Below are positions 1 through 9,189 of a stretch of 64,000 nucleotides of DNA, piece by piece. The position numbers and the translations under genes were made by a program. How positions within the stretch are numbered: position 1 is the first letter of the stretch; every line of letters begins with the position of its first letter. The notes below the pieces were generated by a model. The model had not been told where the DNA came from and did not search any database. It saw only the letters and a program-made list of their open reading frames with translations. Origin of the DNA: Pleionea litopenaei (GTDB taxonomy: Bacteria > Pseudomonadota > Gammaproteobacteria > Enterobacterales > Kangiellaceae); assembly GCF_031198435.1 (NCBI RefSeq), contig NZ_CP133548.1, forward strand, positions 4,064,001 through 4,128,000, read 5' to 3'.

Positions 1-787
1 GAGCAGTGTACTTATCGCGCAAGATGAACAAGGAATGAAACGCGACTATTGGTACACATTAGGGCGAAAGTTTGAACAGCTAGAGAGTGCTCAGGTGGTA
101 GGGACGAAAGCTGCTGAGCGAGTGTTGAGCCATTTAAACGGACGGGTATTAAAAACCCAAAAAGCCCCAATTATGTTTACTCCAGAAATGGCTCGTGGCG
201 TGATCGGACATTTTCTTAACGCAATTCGTGGCAGTGCTCTTTACAACAAAGCGAGCTTTTTAGTGGACGCAAAAGGCCAGCAATTGTTTCCTGATTTCGT
301 TCAAATTGATGAACGTCCGCATTTAATCGGTGGTTTAGCCTCAAGCTATTTTGATAATGAGGGCGTTGCGACAAATCCTCGACATATCGTTCAAGACGGC
401 GTGTTACAAGGCTATGTTTTGAATAGCTATGCTGCGCGAAAAATGCAGACTCAAACAACAGCGAACGCGGGTGGTTTACATAATGTATTCATCAGCCATC
501 AAGATTTAGATTTTAATGCCATGCTGCAAGAGCTGGGCACGGGATTTTTGGTGACTGACCTAATGGGCCAAGGCGTCAATGTAGTGACCGGTGACTATTC
601 GCGTGGCGCATCGGGTTTCTGGGTCGAGAAGGGCGTTATACAGTTTCCAGTGCATGAAGTAACGATTGCCGGCAACTTAAAGCAAATGCTTCAGAACATT
701 CGCTGCATTGGCAAGGATCAAGATCTCCGCTCGGCCATTGTTAGTGGTTCAATGATTATTGACGGTATGACGGTTGCCGGACAATAG
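1..787 (+). CDS. pmbA: Metalloprotease TldE/PmbA, C-terminal part
   Basis: Partial gene: the open frame runs in from the left edge (first full codon at position 2), so the ATG at 35 is internal. About 262 residues are visible. The end contains the PmbA/TldE signature around GDYSRGASGFWVE and the following FPVHEVTIAGNL, which separates PmbA from its paralogue TldD. In the family, TldD and TldE form a heterodimeric zinc protease that degrades unfolded peptides and processes microcins and CcdA; TldE is the non-metal-binding partner. It converges on mgtE. In many gammaproteobacteria pmbA lies near the rapZ/ptsO group, as here. Confidence 0.93.
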   Translation, partial: SSVLIAQDEQGMKRDYWYTLGRKFEQLESAQVVGTKAAERVLSHLNGRVLKTQKAPIMFTPEMARGVIGHFLNAIRGSALYNKASFLVDAKGQQLFPDFVQIDERPHLIGGLASSYFDNEGVATNPRHIVQDGVLQGYVLNSYAARKMQTQTTANAGGLHNVFISHQDLDFNAMLQELGTGFLVTDLMGQGVNVVTGDYSRGASGFWVEKGVIQFPVHEVTIAGNLKQMLQNIRCIGKDQDLRSAIVSGSMIIDGMTVAGQ

Positions 788-840
788 TCAGCATTGAAAA
801 AATCTACTCTCAAAAAAATCTATTCTCAAAGCATCGACTC

Positions 841-870
841 TAAAAAAGGAAACTAGCGCCGCTGGTTTCC
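841..870 (-). terminator. Intrinsic terminator of mgtE
   Basis: On the minus strand, downstream of the mgtE stop, arms GGAAAC/GTTTCC (848-853 and 865-870) with an inner AGC/GCT pairing are followed by a run of six T. On the plus strand the hairpin has no T tract, so it serves mgtE rather than pmbA. Confidence 0.7.
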
Positions 871-938
871 TCACTTAATAGCCTTCATTTTCTGAGCTTA
901 TCATTGAGCCACTTTTGGTGGTGTGCATACGTGCCAGA

Positions 939-2306
939 TTAGGCAAAAAATAACGTTGCGAACCCAAGAAGTGTGAAAAATCCTACGACGTCCGTGATGG
1001 TAGTCAGTATCACACCACCAGACAGCGCCGGATCGATATTAAACTTTTTGAGGGTCATTGGTAGAGTGGCACCTGCGAAAACCCCAACGACGAGGTTGAC
1101 CACCATTGCGCCTGCGATGGCAATGGCAAGTAGCAGAGATTGTCCGGTATAGCTGAACCAGAAGTAAGTTAAGGTGCCGACACAAAGAGCCCATAGCAGG
1201 CCATTGATTAAACTAACGCCGAGCTCTTTCATAATCAGCCAGCGACTGTTTCCGGCGACAACATGGCCAAGAGACATACCGCGGATGACCAGTGTCAGGG
1301 TTTGTGTGCCAGCGACTCCGCCCATGCTCGGAACAATCGGTTGAAGAATCGCCAGCGCCGTGACAATTTTAATGGTCTCTTCAAATAACCCGATGACTTG
1401 TGCGGCAACCAATACCGTCAGTAAATTAATACCTAACCAAATGGCACGGCGTTTAGCCGACGACCACACAGGAGCGAAGGTGTCATCGGTTTCGTCAAGG
1501 CCGGCCATGCTCATTAATGAATGCTCGGCTTCTTCTCGAATAACATCGACCACGTCATCGATGGTGATTCGGCCAAGTAGCCGGTTCTCATCGTCGGTAA
1601 CGGGGGCCGATAATAGGTCTCGTCGTTCGAATATCTGTGCGACTTCATTGGCGGGTGTTGAAGCATTGATGGTTTCAACTTCGCCATTCAGTACGTCCTC
1701 AACAATGGATTCAGGACGACTGGTGATCAGGGTGGCGAGACTGACAGCCCCTAACAGACGATCGCGCGTGTCAACGACATAGATGCTGTCGGTTGAATCA
1801 GGAAGACCCTTCATGCGTAAGTAACGTAACACCACATCAATGGTGACTTTGGGGCGAACCGTGATGGTGTCGATGTTCATCAAGCCGCCAGCGGTGTCTT
1901 CAGGGAAGACTAAGGCGGCCTCTATGCGATGGCGATCTTGATCGCTCATCGATGCCATAACTTCTAAATAGACGCTTTCTGGTAATTCGCCGAGAATATC
2001 GGCTAAATCATCAATCTCGAGGCCTTCAAGCGCCTGGGCAAGTTGTTGCGGTGCCATTTGATCGACAAAATTATTTCGAATTTCATCGTTCAAATAATTA
2101 AGGATGTCACCCTCTCGCTCGACATTGACGAGCTTCCATAGAAGGTTTCGGGCACGAGGGGGAGAGGATTCTAGCAAATGAGCGACATCGGAGGGAGGCA
2201 TGTCGTTAAGCATCATTCGAACGTGCACGAACATACCGCTGTCGAGGGCTTCATTCAATTGCTGAATTTTGTCGACATTTTGTTCTTGTTCGTAAGTTTC
2301 GACCAT
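939..2306 (-). CDS. mgtE: Magnesium transporter MgtE
   Basis: 455 residues, the normal MgtE length. The order is a helical N-terminal Mg2+-sensing domain (about 20-130), a pair of CBS domains (about 135-255) and five transmembrane helices (about 280-455). The pore region includes PSMGGVAGTQTLT. MgtE is a homodimeric inner-membrane Mg2+ channel gated by cytosolic Mg2+ bound between the N and CBS domains. It is the last gene of the minus-strand ptsO/rapZ/rpoN block, about 127 bases after ptsO. mgtE is also adjacent to the PTS-Ntr genes in other proteobacteria. Confidence 0.95.
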   Translation of the reverse strand: MVETYEQEQNVDKIQQLNEALDSGMFVHVRMMLNDMPPSDVAHLLESSPPRARNLLWKLVNVEREGDILNYLNDEIRNNFVDQMAPQQLAQALEGLEIDDLADILGELPESVYLEVMASMSDQDRHRIEAALVFPEDTAGGLMNIDTITVRPKVTIDVVLRYLRMKGLPDSTDSIYVVDTRDRLLGAVSLATLITSRPESIVEDVLNGEVETINASTPANEVAQIFERRDLLSAPVTDDENRLLGRITIDDVVDVIREEAEHSLMSMAGLDETDDTFAPVWSSAKRRAIWLGINLLTVLVAAQVIGLFEETIKIVTALAILQPIVPSMGGVAGTQTLTLVIRGMSLGHVVAGNSRWLIMKELGVSLINGLLWALCVGTLTYFWFSYTGQSLLLAIAIAGAMVVNLVVGVFAGATLPMTLKKFNIDPALSGGVILTTITDVVGFFTLLGFATLFFA

Positions 2307-2433
2307 GCCTGTCCCGTCGTTGCTTAAAATCTGGCTATACGTTGAAATCCGAGCTTGCTACAAAAAAGTTAAAAATAGCAATAAGTTAGCTGCTATACAT
2401 TATAGCTTTTCTAGCAATTTAGTCGACGGTAAA

Positions 2434-2703
2434 TCAGGGTTTTTCGTAGAATCCATCCACAATTAACTGACTCAATGCTGCGATGGCTTGTTGTTCATCA
2501 TGCCCGTGTGCGGTAATTTGAATTTGTTTGCCGCAATTCGCTGCCAGGGTTAACAGATGAATAAGACTGTCCGCCGGGACTTCGCGGCCTTCGTGTTCTA
2601 TGGTGATGGTCGATTCGAATTGATTAACCAGCTTTACCACCTCGGCAGCCGCTCGCGCATGCATTCCTTTAGCGTTGATTATGGTGCAGTGTTGTTTAAT
2701 CAT
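2434..2703 (-). CDS. ptsO: Nitrogen-PTS phosphocarrier NPr (HPr family)
   Basis: 89 residues starting at the ATG at 2703, which overlaps the end of the upstream EIIA-like gene by 8 bases. A longer frame from 2739 would only extend into that gene. The phosphorylated histidine is His15 in AKGMHARAA. The Ser46 region reads PADSLIHLLTLAA, typical of NPr rather than sugar-PTS HPr. In the family, NPr passes phosphate from EI-Ntr (PtsP) to EIIA-Ntr (PtsN), and PtsN is encoded three genes upstream. No ptsP lies in this window. Confidence 0.92.
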   Translation of the reverse strand: MIKQHCTIINAKGMHARAAAEVVKLVNQFESTITIEHEGREVPADSLIHLLTLAANCGKQIQITAHGHDEQQAIAALSQLIVDGFYEKP

Positions 2704-3091
2704 GTTTCTGATAGGTCTTAATCGCGGCTCGAGCAGCATCAGCGAGCAAATCCGCCGCTTGTTCTAAATCGAGTGCTTCACAGTGGCGAATGGCATCGAG
2801 CATCGCGTCATTAAATCCAGAGACCACGATGGCGGGACATTCATCAGCTAACCGCTGTAATAACGTTTGGTGAGTCGCATCACTATCAACTAAAACAATA
2901 ACACCACGGCCTTTGTTGATGTTTCGAATGCGTCCTGAAATGTGAGGGAACACGATATTATCGGTGGCGTCTGGGTTGAAGGTTAAGGTATGACAATCGA
3001 TATTCATCGAGCCCACTCGCTTTCGAACCACGCCAAGAAGCTCTTTTCCAGCCATTGAACGAGACAGTATCAAGACCGATAAGTTTCCCAT
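2696..3091 (-). CDS. EIIA-Man-like PTS protein, active-site histidine missing
   Basis: 131 residues with the alpha/beta fold pattern of mannose-type EIIA: an N-terminal strand SVLILS, a middle strand GVIVLVDS, then CPAIVVSGFNDAML. Active members carry a phosphorylated histidine in ITHG after the first strand, but here the aligned residues are LSRS (about 9-12). The glycine-rich loop after the VD aspartate is also lost (DSDATHQ). It sits between rapZ and ptsO, where beta- and some gammaproteobacteria keep an active mannose-type EIIA. It therefore looks like a degenerate or repurposed, probably non-phosphorylatable, homologue. Family assignment is moderately confident. Confidence 0.72.
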   Translation of the reverse strand: MGNLSVLILSRSMAGKELLGVVRKRVGSMNIDCHTLTFNPDATDNIVFPHISGRIRNINKGRGVIVLVDSDATHQTLLQRLADECPAIVVSGFNDAMLDAIRHCEALDLEQAADLLADAARAAIKTYQKHD

Positions 3092-3102
3092 GAACGGTTA
3101 CC

Positions 3103-3951
3103 CTAGTGTTTTAAGTCACGATGAGTGACTTTCGTATTCGGACGTTCTTTGCGAAAATGCGATGCCAGTTTCTCGGCCATAAAAACACTGCGGTGATGCC
3201 CGCCAGTGCAACCAATCGCCACCGTCATATAACTGCGATTGTCCTGTTCGAAACGTGGCAACCAAGTATGCAGCAATACTTTTAATTGCCAAAAAAGTTC
3301 CATGACCAACGGTTGGCTTTCAAGATAATCGATGATGGGTTGGTCTTTCCCATTGAATTCTCTCAGTTGTGGATCCCAATATGGATTGGGCAGACAGCGT
3401 ACGTCGAAGACGTAGTCTGCGTCGGTTGGAATACCATTTTTAAAGCCAAATGACTGGAAAGTAACGTCCATTTGCGCTTTATGATTCACCAAAATGCGCT
3501 CTTTAATAAAGTCGCGTAGCGCATAGGGTGTCATTGATGTGGTGTCGACCAAGAGGTCGGCACTGAGTGCTACGGGTTCGAGCAATTCGCGTTCTTTCGC
3601 CAGTGCTTCTTTGAGAGTATAGCCGCTTTGGGTTAAGGGGTGACGACGGCGGGTTTCACTGAATCGCTTGAGTAAAGTCGCATCGTCGGCATCGATATAG
3701 AAGACTTGAAACTTTTCACCTTTTTGCCCAATTTGCTCAAGAATGTCGGTAAATTTCTCTAAGTCTGACGGGAAACTGCGCGCGTCAATGCCTAAAGCAA
3801 GATCTTGATGCTTCACCTCGAAGGTATCGACTAATTGTGGAATCAATGACAAGGGAATGTTGTCGACACAGTAGAACCCTTGGTCCTCTAATGAACGCAA
3901 GGCGACGGTTTTCCCCGAGCCTGATCGTCCACTGAGAATAACGCGTTTCAT
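3103..3951 (-). CDS. rapZ: RNase adapter / nucleotide-binding protein RapZ
   Basis: 282 residues. The Walker A motif is GRSGSGKT at 8-15, and the C-terminal domain has the conserved GCTGGHHRSV. In E. coli RapZ binds the small RNA GlmZ and delivers it to RNase E, linking GlcN6P level to glmS expression; in other species it binds nucleotides and affects PTS-Ntr signalling. It is followed by the EIIA-like gene and ptsO, and preceded one base away by ptsN, so it belongs to the rpoN-hpf-ptsN-rapZ operon. Confidence 0.96.
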   Translation of the reverse strand: MKRVILSGRSGSGKTVALRSLEDQGFYCVDNIPLSLIPQLVDTFEVKHQDLALGIDARSFPSDLEKFTDILEQIGQKGEKFQVFYIDADDATLLKRFSETRRRHPLTQSGYTLKEALAKERELLEPVALSADLLVDTTSMTPYALRDFIKERILVNHKAQMDVTFQSFGFKNGIPTDADYVFDVRCLPNPYWDPQLREFNGKDQPIIDYLESQPLVMELFWQLKVLLHTWLPRFEQDNRSYMTVAIGCTGGHHRSVFMAEKLASHFRKERPNTKVTHRDLKH

Positions 3952-3952
3952 A

Positions 3953-4426
3953 TTATTCGACTTGTTCTGTTTTTTTAAGGCCTGCGACGACTATATCATA
4001 CAGCGCTTGGTTATTGTATGCGTTGCGCAGTTGGCGACAGAATGAATCAGACTTGAGTAGGTTGGCGATGGAGGAAAGCGTTTTTAAATGTTCATCGTGT
4101 GCTTTTTCAGGCACTAAAACCGCGAACAATATATCCACAGGTTGCTTGTCTGGTGCATCGTAATCAACACCTTCTTCGAGCATGAGTATGGCGCAGACAG
4201 CTTTATCACAACCATTGCAGCGACCGTGAGGAATGGCGATACCTTTGCCTAGGGCGGTTGAGCCGAGTCGTTCGCGGTTAAATAAACTGTCGAGGACCTG
4301 CTGTTCAGATAAAGATTGACAAGAGCTCGACAGGGTTTCGCTGAGAATTTCAAAGGCTCGTTTTTTACTCGAGACCTGAGCACACACCAAAGTGCGCTCA
4401 GGGTTTAGACAACTAAGTAGGTTCAT
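3953..4426 (-). CDS. ptsN: Nitrogen regulatory EIIA-Ntr
   Basis: 157 residues, a PTS EIIA type 2 (fructose/mannitol-like) domain. His67 in GIAIPHGRC is the phosphorylation site, matching His73 of E. coli PtsN. Unlike its EIIA-Man-like neighbour it keeps all the active-site features. PtsN is the terminal acceptor of PTS-Ntr and regulates K+ transport and other targets by its phosphorylation state. It lies between hpf and rapZ with almost no spacing. Confidence 0.95.
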   Translation of the reverse strand: MNLLSCLNPERTLVCAQVSSKKRAFEILSETLSSSCQSLSEQQVLDSLFNRERLGSTALGKGIAIPHGRCNGCDKAVCAILMLEEGVDYDAPDKQPVDILFAVLVPEKAHDEHLKTLSSIANLLKSDSFCRQLRNAYNNQALYDIVVAGLKKTEQVE

Positions 4427-4428
4427 AG

Positions 4429-4722
4429 TCAGTGTCGGATCATTTTTTCCTTGTGCTTGATGACTTGTCGATCAAGCTTATCAATGAGGGAGTCGATGGC
4501 CGCATACATATCTTCATTTTCAGAGTTAGCGAAAATTTCACCACCGTTCACGTTTAGCTTTGCTTCTGCAATTTGCCTTAATTTCTCAACACTCAAAATC
4601 ACGTGGACATTATTAATGTGATCAAAATGCCGCTCCAATTTCTCAAACTTCTCATGAACAAAGTTTCGTAGAGAGTCTGTGATATCGACGTGGTGACCGG
4701 TCAAATTAATTTGCATAGTCAA
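4429..4722 (-). CDS. hpf: Short ribosome hibernation promoting factor
   Basis: 97 residues, the length of the short HPF class. The start NLTGHHVDITDSLRNFV is typical, followed by the beta-alpha-beta-beta-beta-alpha fold and a basic C-terminal KHKEKMIRH. HPF binds the 30S decoding site and promotes 100S dimers with RMF in stationary phase. It occupies its usual place directly after rpoN and before ptsN, two bases upstream of ptsN. An AAGGAAG Shine-Dalgarno lies 6 bases upstream of the ATG. Confidence 0.95.
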   Translation of the reverse strand: MTMQINLTGHHVDITDSLRNFVHEKFEKLERHFDHINNVHVILSVEKLRQIAEAKLNVNGGEIFANSENEDMYAAIDSLIDKLDRQVIKHKEKMIRH

Positions 4723-4837
4723 CTTCCTTCTATTGTGGAGAAATTATCATTATCACGTAACAATCGATTGGATTATACGTGAGCGTATCTGTTTTCGTAG
4801 TCTTTATTGTTACTCAATATGTGCCTTTTGTTTTGAC

Positions 4838-6304
4838 TTAAATCAAAGATTTTCGTTCATTTGATGGTGGAATATTCATAGCTTCTCGATATTTTGCAAT
4901 GGTTCGACGTGCCACGTTGATGCCTTGATCCTTTAGCAAAGCTGCAATTTTATTATCGCTCAGCGGTTTTGCGTTGTTTTCGGCAGCAATCAGCTTTTTG
5001 ATCAAGGCTCGGATGGCCGTCGAAGAGCACTCACCACCACTAGCAGTACTTACATGGCTCGAGAAAAAGTACTTAAGCTCAAAAATGCCTCGCGGCGTGT
5101 GCATGAATTTTTGAGTGGTTACGCGAGAAACCGTTGATTCGTGCATCTCTACTTCTTCTGCAATATCCGAGAGCACCAAGGGCTTCATCGCTTCCTCGCC
5201 ATATTCGAAAAAGGCTAATTGCTTTTCAACGATACTGGTGGCGACTTTGAGTAATGTTTCATTTCGACTTTGCAGGCTTTTAATAAACCATTTAGCTTCT
5301 TGTAAGTTGTTCTTCAAAAAGGTGTTGTCGCTACTGCTATCAGCGCGTTTTATTAACGAGGCGTAGTCAGCATTAATGCGCAGTTTTGGCGCACAATCAG
5401 GATTTAGTTCGACGCTCCAGCGGTCATTCTTCTTGCTTACAAAAACATCCGGAACAACGTATTCCGAATGAGACGAAGAAATCGAGCTTCCCGGTCTAGG
5501 GTTCAGCCGCTGAACGAATGCCACGACTTCTTTGAGAAAGTCTTCAGGCCATTTGGTTTGACGTAATATTTGCTTGTAATTGCGGCTCGCTAAGGCTTCA
5601 AAGTGCTCATCGACTAACTCTTTCGCCTCGGCCCAAAAAGGTATGTCGTCACTGAATTGATTGAGTTGCAACTGCAAACATTCGTGCAGGTTTCTGGCGG
5701 CGACACCAATCGGATCAAACGATTGGATTAAGTGCAAAACGGCGGCAACTTCTTCTATTTCGACTTGTTCTTCTAGGTCTTCGTTATCATCGTCGTTAAG
5801 TAAGGCGATTACTTCTTCTAACGGCGTACGCAGATAACCTTCTTCATCGATTTCATCAATTAAAACATAGGCGATGGCTTTGTCGCGGTCTGAGAGCGGC
5901 GTCATCGTCAATTGCCAAATTAAATGGTCATGCAACGACTCGGAGGTTTCACCTTGATATTCGAATTCGCGATCGTCATCGCTGCGGCCACCACTTGAGG
6001 GCGGCGTATATTGCCAGTCTTCCCACTGCGTATCGACGGCCAGCTCTTTTTCTAACGATTCGTTCTTTAGCGCATCCGAGGTTTCGATCTCTGAGCTGTC
6101 GGTTTCTTTATTTGCTTCACCATTGGGCTTTTCTGAATCGTTATCAAGCTCGTCATTTGCGTCAAGCATAGGGTTAGACTCTAACGCTTCTTGAATTTCA
6201 TTTTGTAGGTCAAGACTGGAGAGTTGCAATAGCCGTATCGCCTGCTGCAACTGTGGCGTCATGGTGAGACTTTGACCGATTTTAAGCTGTAAAGAAGGCT
6301 TCAT
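4838..6304 (-). CDS. rpoN: RNA polymerase sigma-54 factor
   Basis: 488 residues. Region I is glutamine-rich ([18 protein letters not shown] near 13-30) and contacts activators. A very acidic region II follows (about 50-130). The core-binding and helix-turn-helix regions come next, ending in the RpoN box ARRTIAKYR at about 465-473. Sigma-54 drives -24/-12 promoters and needs AAA+ activators. It heads the rpoN-hpf-ptsN-rapZ operon; about 350 bases separate it from lptB. Confidence 0.97.
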   Translation of the reverse strand: MKPSLQLKIGQSLTMTPQLQQAIRLLQLSSLDLQNEIQEALESNPMLDANDELDNDSEKPNGEANKETDSSEIETSDALKNESLEKELAVDTQWEDWQYTPPSSGGRSDDDREFEYQGETSESLHDHLIWQLTMTPLSDRDKAIAYVLIDEIDEEGYLRTPLEEVIALLNDDDNEDLEEQVEIEEVAAVLHLIQSFDPIGVAARNLHECLQLQLNQFSDDIPFWAEAKELVDEHFEALASRNYKQILRQTKWPEDFLKEVVAFVQRLNPRPGSSISSSHSEYVVPDVFVSKKNDRWSVELNPDCAPKLRINADYASLIKRADSSSDNTFLKNNLQEAKWFIKSLQSRNETLLKVATSIVEKQLAFFEYGEEAMKPLVLSDIAEEVEMHESTVSRVTTQKFMHTPRGIFELKYFFSSHVSTASGGECSSTAIRALIKKLIAAENNAKPLSDNKIAALLKDQGINVARRTIAKYREAMNIPPSNERKSLI

Positions 6305-6658
6305 TGAGTAATAGTTTTAGCCATGGTTGCCGTTAAAATTTATTCGTTATCAATGTTATGCAAGGCTTTCGTGTGGTGCTATTAAGACAGGTTTAACCAG
6401 GTCGTTCTCTGGGCCGTCTGCTGTGTTATTTGCTTGCTCAGTTCTTTGTACTAACACTGATGCGTTTGTCGCTCTTTCTTGAGTCTTACTGTTAATGATA
6501 GCAATACTGGTCAAGTTTGACCGCAAATTTCGTTCTAATAATCTGCTTTAAATTAATCATTAGGGCTAAGTTTAAATTTTTCAATCACTTGCTCGCAATA
6601 GTTTTTTAAACTGAACCATCATTTGGCGGTATTATGCTGTTTAAACTATAACCAATGG
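6305..6658. other. Intergenic region between lptB and rpoN
   Basis: 354 bases with no convincing gene on either strand. It presumably holds the promoter for rpoN and the end of the lpt transcript. The only structure noted is a perfect 7-base inverted repeat (6647-6653 and 6657-6663, 3-base loop) overlapping the lptB stop codon. Confidence 0.6.
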
Positions 6659-7384
6659 TTATAAATTGAACTCATCGCCTAAATAAACTTTCTTAACCGT
6701 CGGATCATTAAGAACCTGTTCAGAAGTGCCCGCTGCAATTAACTCTCCGGCACTTACAATATAGGCTCGTTCACACACTGACAGGGTTTCGCGAACATGG
6801 TGATCAGTGATTAAGACGCCCAGTCCACGTTGTTTGAGTTGCTCAATGATGTGTTTTATTTCATTAATTGAGATAGGGTCGACACCAGCAAAAGGTTCAT
6901 CCAACAAGATATATTGAGGGTTATTGGCCAGTGCCCGAGCGATTTCAACGCGCCGTCGCTCACCTCCGGACAAACTCATACCTAGACTGGATTTAATGTG
7001 CTCAATTTGAAATTCGCCCAACAGCTTTTCCATTTCTTGTTGTCGCTGTTCCTGCGTCAGTTCAGTGCGAAGCTCCAGTACCGACATAATATTGTCTGCA
7101 ACGCTTAATTTTCGAAAAACCGATGGCTCCTGCGGTAAGTAGCCAAGTCCAAGCTTAGCCCGTTCGTGCATGGCGGTTTGTGAAATATCTTGGCCATTCA
7201 GTGTAATTTTACCGCTGTCTTGCGGTACCAAGCCGACAATCATGTAAAAAGACGTGGTTTTACCGGCTCCATTGGGACCTAATAAGCCGACAATTTGTCC
7301 TTTTCCAACCTTTAATGAAACGTCTTTGACAACTTGTCGACCTTTGTAAGCTTTGGCAAGGTTAGCGGCAGTGAGTTCACTCAT
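6659..7384 (-). CDS. lptB: LPS export ABC transporter ATP-binding protein LptB
   Basis: 241 residues. Walker A is GPNGAGKT at 36-43, the ABC signature [15 protein letters not shown] is near 138, and Walker B is YILLDEP near 160. LptB is the ATPase dimer of the LptB2FGC inner-membrane complex, which extracts lipopolysaccharide and pushes it across the periplasmic Lpt bridge. Its start overlaps the lptA stop by 4 bases. LptF/LptG are not in this window. Confidence 0.97.
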   Translation of the reverse strand: MSELTAANLAKAYKGRQVVKDVSLKVGKGQIVGLLGPNGAGKTTSFYMIVGLVPQDSGKITLNGQDISQTAMHERAKLGLGYLPQEPSVFRKLSVADNIMSVLELRTELTQEQRQQEMEKLLGEFQIEHIKSSLGMSLSGGERRRVEIARALANNPQYILLDEPFAGVDPISINEIKHIIEQLKQRGLGVLITDHHVRETLSVCERAYIVSAGELIAAGTSEQVLNDPTVKKVYLGDEFNL

Positions 7385-8118
7385 GGTTGCACCTGTGATG
7401 TGTCGACAATTTTAATTCGTTGTTGGCTATTTGACGGCGCTTCCCAAGAGCCATCGCTGATTCGATAAATCAGAGTATCGGCGTAAATCGCTTGTTGTGG
7501 TTGTTGAATGATCACATTTCCGCTCAGCGTAAGCGTTTCTGTTTTAAAGTCGAAAGCGGTAGCGTTTGCCATTAATGTAATGGCGGGTTTGTTTGACTGA
7601 GTGATCGTCATTCGCAAGGGCGAGCCAACGATGTCCATCAATGAAGGAACAATTTTTGTCGAGGAAGCAATATTGGATTTTTCCGCACTGGTTTGTTCGG
7701 TCTTGAATTGATAGTCAATGCTGTCAGCACTAATGGCGATCTGTTGGTTTAAATCACGTTGATAAACCAACTCAGTAACCTTATAAAAAGTCAGTCTTAG
7801 TAGTGCCGATTGATACTCAAGTCGTGCGACTGACGCTGCAATGCCAGCATCGGCTTGATAGAGCTTGAGAGGCGCTCCTTTTGCCATCAATGTTTTGCCC
7901 TGAGCGTTGACCTGCTGCTCAAGGTAGTCGGCTTCGATTGAAAACTCTGGTGTGCATAACTCAACATTACCCGAGGCAATGGTTTTACCTTGCGAGCGCT
8001 TCATTGACTGGGCGGAAAACTGATTGTCTTGACAGCTTTTTAATGCGTAACTTGGACTAGTACTCGCAAATAATAGGCAACCGACAATAAGCGGTGATAA
8101 CAAGTTATTTGTTGTCAT
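7381..8118 (-). CDS. lptA: Periplasmic LPS bridge protein LptA
   Basis: 245 residues if started at the ATG at 8118, which gives a clear signal peptide ([19 protein letters not shown], cleavage near SPSYA). A GGGA-type ribosome site precedes it. A GTG at 8142 would add eight polar residues ahead of the signal and is less likely. The OstA/LptA beta-jellyroll repeats follow, e.g. SGNVELC and LSGNVIIQQ. LptA links LptC to LptD in the periplasm. It overlaps lptC by 14 bases. Confidence 0.92.
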   Translation of the reverse strand: MTTNNLLSPLIVGCLLFASTSPSYALKSCQDNQFSAQSMKRSQGKTIASGNVELCTPEFSIEADYLEQQVNAQGKTLMAKGAPLKLYQADAGIAASVARLEYQSALLRLTFYKVTELVYQRDLNQQIAISADSIDYQFKTEQTSAEKSNIASSTKIVPSLMDIVGSPLRMTITQSNKPAITLMANATAFDFKTETLTLSGNVIIQQPQQAIYADTLIYRISDGSWEAPSNSQQRIKIVDTSQVQP

Positions 8119-8647
8119 GTTGAGTCCCTGATACTCCATCACTTAATTCAATGTCGAGACTGGTGATGTCTAACATCAATCGATTGGCAGTGAGAGTGTC
8201 AAACTGATCTTTTAATAGTACTGGTTGGTTCGAAAGTAAGCGCTTTTGCGCAACATCATAGCTCAGCGATTCAGTCGTTAACGATAATGCTTGTTGTTGT
8301 GGTTGGCGGATCTCAACCTGTTCGGAAAATTGAATATGCTTTAGGTGGTCCTGGCTCGATGCGCGGGCTGCAGATATTCTCCAACTGATTTGTTGGTGTA
8401 GGGTCTCAAGTACAGGCTGGGTTAACTCCATTTGGTGGTCATTCACTTCAGCCGTCGCCGCCTCGACACGGTGCACCAGTATTCCGTTTTCATCGAACTG
8501 TTTTTGACTGAACTGTTGAATGACGACGTGCTCAGATAGTTGAGAGTCAGACGGCTGACTATTTGGCGAGCGCAGATAGTTCACCAAAAAAATGACCGCA
8601 ACCAAGGCGGTGAGTATATAAGGCGTATGGCGACGACGAATTCTCAT
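8105..8647 (-). CDS. lptC: LPS export system protein LptC
   Basis: 180 residues: one N-terminal membrane anchor (YILTALVAVIFLVNYL, about 10-25) and a periplasmic LptC/YrbK beta-jellyroll. LptC receives LPS from LptB2FG and hands it to LptA. It overlaps kdsC by 4 bases upstream and lptA downstream, so the three are translationally coupled. Sequence conservation of LptC is low; position and topology carry the assignment. Confidence 0.93.
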   Translation of the reverse strand: MRIRRRHTPYILTALVAVIFLVNYLRSPNSQPSDSQLSEHVVIQQFSQKQFDENGILVHRVEAATAEVNDHQMELTQPVLETLHQQISWRISAARASSQDHLKHIQFSEQVEIRQPQQQALSLTTESLSYDVAQKRLLSNQPVLLKDQFDTLTANRLMLDITSLDIELSDGVSGTQHDNK

Positions 8648-9189
8648 GGCGTTAAGTAGTCTTGGTAAACTTGCTCTAGAAGGTTGCGGCTGCTGAGCAG
8701 TAGTTCGGCAATGTCTCGAACGGCTCCTTGTCCTCCTGCGCTTGGGGTTGTCCAGTCGGCGTTGTGTTTTACAAACCAGTTAGCGTCGCTTACCGCAATG
8801 CCGAGGCCAGCGAGCTGCATTAAAGGAAGATCTGGCAAATCATCACCCACGTGCGCGACTTGAGATGGCTCAAGCTGATGTTGCTCAAGCAGCTGCTGGA
8901 AAGCATCGCGCTTATTGCTTTTGCCTTGAAACACACTAGTAATACCTAGCTCTGCTGCTCGACGCGCAACAATGTCCGATTGGCGTCCGGTAATGATTGC
9001 GGTTTTGATGTGGTTTTGATGTAGGAGCTTAATACCCAAGCCGTCTTTAATATTGAAGTTCTTTATTTCTTCGCCGCCATTGGTGTAATAGACTTTGCCA
9101 TCGCTTAACACACCATCTACATCCATGATTAAAAGCTGAATCTTTGCGGCGCGAGAGAGTAATTCTGAAGAGTAGTCTTGGTTTGACAT
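8644..9189 (-). CDS. kdsC: Kdo-8-phosphate phosphatase KdsC
   Basis: 181 residues, HAD superfamily without a large cap. The nucleophile motif is DVDGVLSDG (Asp23, Asp25), with TGRQSDIV and VGDDLPDLP as motifs II/IV. It hydrolyses Kdo-8-phosphate to Kdo, the inner-core LPS sugar, as a tetramer in the cytosol. The stop of kdsD and the start of kdsC share a base, and kdsC overlaps lptC. Confidence 0.95.
   Translation of the reverse strand: MSNQDYSSELLSRAAKIQLLIMDVDGVLSDGKVYYTNGGEEIKNFNIKDGLGIKLLHQNHIKTAIITGRQSDIVARRAAELGITSVFQGKSNKRDAFQQLLEQHQLEPSQVAHVGDDLPDLPLMQLAGLGIAVSDANWFVKHNADWTTPSAGGQGAVRDIAELLLSSRNLLEQVYQDYLTP

Noticed and set aside
2307-2433. A magnesium riboswitch before mgtE
   Set aside because: mgtE is read on the minus strand with its 5' leader at 2307-2433; the 127 bases show no convincing long conserved fold, and the gene appears to be the end of the ptsO operon.
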